A DNA stretch of 16,748 nucleotides from an uncultured Alphaproteobacteria bacterium (GTDB lineage Bacteria > Pseudomonadota > Alphaproteobacteria > Rhizobiales > Ancalomicrobiaceae), in assembly GCA_937919435.1 (NCBI GenBank), contig CALFRR010000015.1, forward strand, positions 1-16,748, written 5' to 3'. Shown here piece after piece: positions 15,771 through 16,748 of the stretch. The position numbers were made by a program, and so were the translations under genes. Under the pieces are notes generated by a model. It did no database searches. It saw only the letters and a program-made list of their open reading frames with translations, and was not told the origin of the DNA. Each line of letters begins with the position of its first letter. The stretch's first letter is position 1.

Positions 15771-16748
15771 ATGGCTCGACCAGTCGAGACAAAGGCATTC
15801 ACGCTCGAGGAGATCGGTTACTCGATCTTCCTCGCAGCTCTCGCCGTGGTCTGCGTGATCCTTGCCGGCAAGGCCTGGGAACCGCAGCTCGCGTTTCACG
15901 CGACCGTCGGCGCGATCTTCGCGGCGGCCGGCATCTTTCTGATCTACAAAGGCTTTCAGGATCGCGCCGGGACGCCGGCGCAGGTCGTCGACGGTCGGCC
16001 GAACTACAACTACGGACCGATCCGGTTCGCCGCGGTGGCGTCGATGTTCTGGGGCATCGCCGGCTTCCTGGTCGGCGTCTGGATCGCCTCGGAACTCGCC
16101 TGGCCGGCGCTCAACTTCGATCTGCCGTGGATCGCCTTCGGGCGGCTGCGTCCGCTCCACACCTCGGCGGTGATCTTCGCCTTCGGCGGCAACGTGCTTC
16201 TGGCGACCTCGTTCTACGTCGTCCAGCGCACCTGTCAGGCCCGCCTGCCCGGCATCGTCACCCCCTGGTTCGTGGTGCTCGGCTACAACGCCTTCATCGT
16301 CATCGCCGGAACCGGCTACCTGCTCGGGGTGACCCAGAGCAAGGAATACGCCGAGCCCGAGTGGTATGCGGACCTCTGGCTGACCATCGTCTGGGTGGTC
16401 TATCTGCTGCTCTTCCTCGGCACCCTGTGGAAGCGCAAGGAGCCGCACATCTACGTGGCGAACTGGTTCTATCTGGCCTTCATCGTCACGGTGGCGATGC
16501 TGCACCTCGGCAACAACGTCTCGGTGCCGGTCTCCGTCTTCTCGATCAAGTCGGTCCAGGTGTTCTCGGGCGTCCAGGATGCGATGGTGCAGTGGTGGTA
16601 CGGCCACAACGCCGTCGGCTTCTTCCTGACCGCCGCCTTCCTCGGCATCATGTACTACTTCGTGCCGAAGCGGGCGGACCGTCCGGTGTACAGCTACCGG
16701 CTGTCGATCATCCACTTCTGGGCGCTGATCTTCCTCTACATCTGGGCC
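15771..16748 (+). CDS. ccoN: cbb3-type cytochrome c oxidase subunit I (catalytic), N-terminal part
   Basis: The first 326 codons, of about 540, of the catalytic subunit of the cbb3 oxidase; the rest lies beyond the right edge. This inner-membrane heme-copper oxidase has very high oxygen affinity and carries respiration at low oxygen. Multiple membrane segments are visible. Diagnostic blocks are YNYGPIRFAAVASMFWGIAGF, GRLRPLHTSAVIFAFGGN with heme ligand His130, VAMLHLGNNVSVPVS, VQWWYGHNAVGFF with copper ligand His279, and FWALIFLYIW with the Tyr (about residue 323) expected to be cross-linked to a copper ligand. The ATG at 15771 follows a modest GGGGCGA site. The FNR/FixK box and a long structured leader lie upstream. 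ccoO, ccoQ and ccoP are expected next but are outside the window. Confidence 0.96.
   Translation, partial: MARPVETKAFTLEEIGYSIFLAALAVVCVILAGKAWEPQLAFHATVGAIFAAAGIFLIYKGFQDRAGTPAQVVDGRPNYNYGPIRFAAVASMFWGIAGFLVGVWIASELAWPALNFDLPWIAFGRLRPLHTSAVIFAFGGNVLLATSFYVVQRTCQARLPGIVTPWFVVLGYNAFIVIAGTGYLLGVTQSKEYAEPEWYADLWLTIVWVVYLLLFLGTLWKRKEPHIYVANWFYLAFIVTVAMLHLGNNVSVPVSVFSIKSVQVFSGVQDAMVQWWYGHNAVGFFLTAAFLGIMYYFVPKRADRPVYSYRLSIIHFWALIFLYIWA

Overview
This window looks like high-GC alphaproteobacterial chromosome, most probably from a Hyphomicrobiales-type or related free-living organism. The evidence is an oxygen-sensing fixLJ-fixK cassette, an IalB-family gene start, a CrbS/CrbR-type sensor pair, and FNR/FixK boxes in front of hemN and a cbb3 oxidase gene. 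Several genes appear to use GTG or TTG starts, which is common at this base composition. I cannot name the genus. I saw no tRNA, rRNA, insertion sequence, prophage gene or CRISPR array.

Layout. (1) 1-1934 holds housekeeping genes: the start of an exported IalB-family protein (minus strand, cut by the window edge), a YjbQ-family gene, and a prolyl iminopeptidase whose 3' end overlaps yjbQ tail to tail by 20 bases. (2) 2339-6873 holds a two-component pair placed tail to tail: a LuxR-type response regulator of CrbR/ErdR type (plus) and a very large hybrid kinase with an SLC5 sodium/solute-symporter membrane domain, of CrbS/MxtR type (minus). In relatives this pair adjusts acetate and related carbon use. 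(3) 7224-8420 is a class I aminotransferase. (4) 8545-11898 is an oxygen-response regulatory block: fixL (heme-PAS kinase), fixJ, a stand-alone receiver-domain protein, then fixK (CRP/FNR family). A GTAAGTAG FixJ-type site lies ahead of fixK. (5) 11974-13662 holds an exported alpha/beta hydrolase and a YbaK-type Cys-tRNA(Pro) deacylase. (6) 13679-16748 holds hemN (minus) and the start of ccoN (plus, cut by the window edge), diverging from a 720-base intergenic region with two FNR/FixK boxes.

How it may work together (inference from family knowledge): at low oxygen, heme-bound FixL phosphorylates FixJ, FixJ-P turns on fixK, and FixK acts at TTGAT-N4-ATCAA-type boxes to turn on anaerobic heme synthesis (hemN) and the high-affinity cbb3 terminal oxidase (ccoN and downstream genes). 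Sensor, relay, master regulator and two targets therefore sit within about 8 kb. The receiver-only protein between fixJ and fixK is a candidate feedback or phosphate-sink component.

The most interesting noncoding signals are the structured leaders of fixK (overlapping, mutually exclusive hairpins, one terminator-like) and ccoN (a 16-bp perfect stem predicted to begin about 12 nt after the inferred transcription start). Others are an 18-bp perfect palindrome overlapping a possible promoter of crbR, and an FNR box placed unusually close to the hemN start codon. Nothing here is clearly a wholly new system. The novelty, if any, lies in the receiver-only protein, the CxxCH tail of FixK and these leader structures.
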